In this document: positions 61,413-64,000 of the stretch, one piece after another
How the letters are laid out: every line of letters starts with the position of its first letter
Numbering within the stretch: the stretch's first letter is position 1
Assembly (NCBI RefSeq): GCF_030151385.1
Contig: NZ_JASLDS010000053.1
Span: forward strand, 78,214 to 142,213
From: Soonwooa sp.
Lineage (GTDB): Bacteria > Bacteroidota > Bacteroidia > Flavobacteriales > Weeksellaceae
Direction of reading: 5' to 3'
Length of the DNA stretch: 64,000 nucleotides
The notes under the pieces: generated by a model
What the model saw: the letters and a program-made list of their open reading frames with translations, nothing else
Told to the model about the DNA's origin: nothing
Database searches by the model: none
Made by a program: the position numbers and the translations under genes

Positions 61413-63611
61413 ATGTCAACATTAAGATTTAAAGCCTTAGCAGAACTTCCATTCAGAAATTACAGAAAAGATAATTTCGTGGATGTTCCGGTAAAACTTT
61501 CCGAATTATTCTGTAACAATGTGTTTTCAGAATATACGATGAGAGAGTATTTAACAAAAGAAGCGTTCAACTCGATTATGGATGCGATTAAAAAAGGAAC
61601 TCAAATCCAAAGACATATTGCAGATCAAGTTGCAGTTGCCATGAAGGATTGGGCGATGTCCAAAGGTGTAACACACTACACGCACTGGTTTCAACCTTTA
61701 ACAGGAACAACTGCAGAGAAGCACGATTCATTCTTCACACCGATCGAGGGTGATAGAGCCATTGAACGTTTCAACGGTGGAATGCTAATTCAGCAAGAGC
61801 CAGATGCTTCTTCTTTCCCAAATGGTGGAATCAGAAACACCTTTGAAGCAAGAGGATATACTGCTTGGGATCCAACGTCGCCAGCATTTATCATGGGAAC
61901 AACACTTTGTATTCCATCGATTTTTATCTCTTACACAGGCGAAACTTTAGATTACAAAACACCTTTACTACGTGCACTTAACGCAGTTGATGAAGCAGCG
62001 ACAGACGTTTGTAAAGCTTATTTCGATAAAAACGTTACCAAAGTAACACCAACTTTAGGTTGGGAGCAAGAATATTTCTTGGTAGATTCAGCATTATATA
62101 TGTCGCGTCCAGATTTGGTATTAACAGGCAAAACTTTGCTGGGACATTCTCCAGCAAAAGGGCAACAGTTAGATGACCATTATTTCGGGTCAATTCCTAC
62201 AAGGGTGATGAACTTTATGAAGGAGTTGGAAATCGAATGTATGAAGTTGGGAATTCCAGTTACAACGCGTCACAACGAGGTTGCGCCTAACCAGTTTGAG
62301 TTGGCACCAATGTTCGAAGAATGTAACGTTGCTGTTGACCATAACTCTTTGTTGATGGATGTTATGGCGAGAGTTGCGCACAAACACCATTTCCATATTT
62401 TATTCCACGAGAAACCTTTCGCGGGCGTTAACGGAAGTGGAAAACACAACAACTGGAGTTTGGCAACAGATACAGGCGAAAATCTTTTAAGTCCTGGAAA
62501 AAACCCTAAAAAGAATCTTCAGTTCTTGACATTCTTCGTGAATTCTCTTAAAGCCGTTCACGATTATGCAGATTTGTTGAGAGCGAGCATTGCTTCAGCA
62601 AGCAACGACCATCGTTTGGGAGCTAATGAAGCGCCACCAGCGATTATTTCCGCATTTATCGGAAGCCAATTGTTTAGCGTTTTGGAAGAGCTTGAAAAAG
62701 TAACGGACGGAAAATTATCACCTGAAGAAAAAACAGAATTAAAACTAAACGTTGTTGGTAAAATCCCTGAAATCCTTTTGGATAACACCGACAGAAACAG
62801 AACTTCGCCTTTCGCTTTTACAGGAAATAAATTCGAGATTCGTGCGGTTGGTTCTTCTGCAAACTGTGCGGAAGTAATGACGGTGATGAATGCTATTGCT
62901 GCAAAACAACTTCGAGTTTTCAAAACAGAAGTTGATGCATTAATCGAGGGTGGACTTAAGAAAGACGAAGCAATTTTTAATGTATTGAGAGAGTACATCA
63001 AGCAATCAAAAACAATTTTGTTCGAAGGTGATGGATATTCTGATGATTGGGCAAAAGAAGCTAAGAAAAGAGGATTGAACAATCACAAAACAACACCAGA
63101 AGCTTTAAAGCAAGAATTAAATCCGAAGTTTTCAGAGCTTTTTGAAGAATTAAAAATCTATTCTCACAGAGAATTCGAAGCGAGAAACGAAATTAAATTC
63201 GAAAAATACTCAACAGTTATCGACATCGAAGCTAGAGTTTTGGCTGATATCGCAAGAAACCATATTATTCCAGCGGCTCTTAATTATCAAAACAGATTAA
63301 TTGAGAACGTAAAAGGTCTTAAAGAAATCTTTGGTGATAAAGAATTTAAGGTTTTAGGAAAAGAGCAAATCAGTTTGATTACTCAGATTTCCGAAAACGT
63401 TTCTAAAATCAAATTAGGCGTTGACGAACTTCTTAAAGAAAAGGAAACTGCGAAAAATACCACTGACACTCACAAACAAGCTAACGCTTACTGTAACAAA
63501 GTAAAGCCTTTGTTTGATGTGATTCGCGAAGGTTCAGACGCATTAGAAATGATGGTAGACGACGAGCTTTGGCCAATGACCAAATACAGAGAACTTTTGT
63601 TCACAAGATAA
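61413..63611 (+). CDS. glnN: Glutamine synthetase type III
   Basis: ATP-dependent amidation of glutamate. 732 residues, the length of GSIII and far above GSI. The GSIII-specific N-terminus (YRKDNFVDVPVKLSELF) is followed by TLGWEQEYFLVD and ATRHNEVAPNQFELAPMFEE-like metal sites (TTRHNEVAPNQFELAP), then GVNGSGKHNNWSLATDTG and NRTSPFAFTGNKFEIRAVGS. The adenylylation loop of GSI is absent. A strong terminator follows. Confidence 0.97.
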   Translation: MSTLRFKALAELPFRNYRKDNFVDVPVKLSELFCNNVFSEYTMREYLTKEAFNSIMDAIKKGTQIQRHIADQVAVAMKDWAMSKGVTHYTHWFQPLTGTTAEKHDSFFTPIEGDRAIERFNGGMLIQQEPDASSFPNGGIRNTFEARGYTAWDPTSPAFIMGTTLCIPSIFISYTGETLDYKTPLLRALNAVDEAATDVCKAYFDKNVTKVTPTLGWEQEYFLVDSALYMSRPDLVLTGKTLLGHSPAKGQQLDDHYFGSIPTRVMNFMKELEIECMKLGIPVTTRHNEVAPNQFELAPMFEECNVAVDHNSLLMDVMARVAHKHHFHILFHEKPFAGVNGSGKHNNWSLATDTGENLLSPGKNPKKNLQFLTFFVNSLKAVHDYADLLRASIASASNDHRLGANEAPPAIISAFIGSQLFSVLEELEKVTDGKLSPEEKTELKLNVVGKIPEILLDNTDRNRTSPFAFTGNKFEIRAVGSSANCAEVMTVMNAIAAKQLRVFKTEVDALIEGGLKKDEAIFNVLREYIKQSKTILFEGDGYSDDWAKEAKKRGLNNHKTTPEALKQELNPKFSELFEELKIYSHREFEARNEIKFEKYSTVIDIEARVLADIARNHIIPAALNYQNRLIENVKGLKEIFGDKEFKVLGKEQISLITQISENVSKIKLGVDELLKEKETAKNTTDTHKQANAYCNKVKPLFDVIREGSDALEMMVDDELWPMTKYRELLFTR

Positions 63612-63618
63612 AATCAGA

Positions 63619-63646
63619 AGACCTACAATCGTAGGTCTTTTTTTTG
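63619..63646 (+). terminator. Terminator after glnN
   Basis: AAGACCTAC (63619-63627), loop AATC, GTAGGTCTT, then eight T. Confidence 0.92.
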
Positions 63647-63656
63647 GAGCTTTTTC

Positions 63657-63754
63657 CCGCTATCCACTATATCTTTTGTAGTGTCGCTCGGACGACTCCG
63701 CTGCGCTCCGTCGCTCGCTCCACCACAAAAGGATGCCGTTTCTATCGGGGCTAA
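63657..63754. repeat. Dispersed Bacteroidetes repeat, copy 2
   Basis: CCCGCTATCCACTATATC at the start, arm TTTTGTAGTG, GC-rich centre, arm CACCACAAAA, and GGATGCCGTTTCTATCGGGG plus CTA at the end. The arms pair with the same A-C mismatch position as copy 1 although their sequences differ. Confidence 0.85.
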
Positions 63755-63881
63755 TGACTACTAACAGGTTATTGTAGATACATAATAATAATTTGAGTAG
63801 CGAAAAGCATCGAGAACTTAGATAGAAATTTTAGGTTTCCGAAATAATTTCATTTAATTCAAAAACTTATACCTTATATAT

Positions 63882-64000
63882 ATGTACAACATCGAAATAA
63901 AGAAAACAGATTCTACAGATACAGATTTCCAATCACTTGTAAAACTGTTGGATGCTGACTTAGCCATTCGTGATGGTGACGATCACGACTTTTATCATCA
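63882..64000 (+). CDS. GNAT-family N-acetyltransferase, 5' part only
   Basis: Open from the ATG at 63882 to the window end, 39 residues. MYNIEIKKTDSTDTDFQSLV and LDADLAIRDGDDHDFYH resemble the opening of small flavobacterial GNAT acetyltransferases. Too short to name a substrate. Confidence 0.6.
   Translation, partial: MYNIEIKKTDSTDTDFQSLVKLLDADLAIRDGDDHDFYH

Noticed and set aside
1..64000. CRISPR array, rRNA operon, plasmid origin, phage structural genes or restriction system
   Set aside because: No regularly spaced direct repeats, rRNA sequence, Rep, relaxase, capsid or methylase/nuclease pairs were found. The only element is the serine-recombinase island.

Overview
The window is AT-rich chromosomal DNA from a flavobacterium of the Weeksellaceae, close to Chryseobacterium. 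Three proteins carry type IX secretion C-terminal signals. There is a GSIII-type glutamine synthetase and a MurF of the kind fused to alanine racemase. Promoters match the Bacteroidetes -7 consensus TAnnTTTG and ribosome binding sites are A-rich. The window also holds 2TM-domain regulators and a Bacteroidetes-type dispersed repeat. Species-level placement is inference.

Layout. 1-14.3 kb: core genes (murF/alr, tdk, an acidic protein overlapping rsmI, a T9SS delta-60 protein, fabG), then an Lgt-like / small membrane protein / Tes-like radical SAM operon, a Crp/Fnr regulator, a nucleosidase, surE, a C-terminal processing protease and a lipoprotein. 14.33-22.88 kb: an integrated mobile element of about 8.5 kb in the 3' end of a tRNA-Asn gene. 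23.1-53.8 kb: a second identical tRNA-Asn, rseP, beta-barrel proteins, menD, two folate-type genes, membrane proteins with an AI-2E family transporter, a TPR-HTH regulator, T9SS proteins, uvrB, tsaB, SDR and methyltransferase genes, lysA, an exonuclease, a HerA-like ATPase, a Gre-like factor, a persulfide dioxygenase/rhodanese/thioredoxin operon, a nitrilase and a radical SAM gene. 53.9-57.2 kb: a 2TM/LytS-LytTR signalling operon. 57.3-64 kb: mnmA, a beta-barrel protein, a DUF6909-like protein, glnN and the start of a GNAT gene.

The mobile element carries three serine recombinases, an HTH protein, a DUF488 protein, a membrane protein, a ParB-like protein and a MerR-like regulator. Its boundaries can be read from the sequence: GCTCC at 14331-14335 and at 22876-22880 are the crossover core. 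To the left of the first core sits a minus-strand terminator that fits as the original terminator of the interrupted tRNA. Joining the two ends as a circle extends the integrase reading frame by 36 in-frame codons, whereas in the integrated state its last codons are read from the antisense strand of the tRNA. Integration would therefore change the integrase C-terminus.

The other main candidate for something undescribed is a pair of structured elements (about 16.68-16.82 and 17.82-17.96 kb) in the same island. Each lies just upstream of a gene. They share a fixed 8-bp stem and a compensated outer stem, and in both a 3' tail can pair with the 3' strand of the apical hairpin. They look like a riboregulator family, though a DNA site folding as single strand is possible. 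The Lgt-like/radical SAM operon at 6.1-8.5 kb is a third candidate, probably for an unusual lipid modification.
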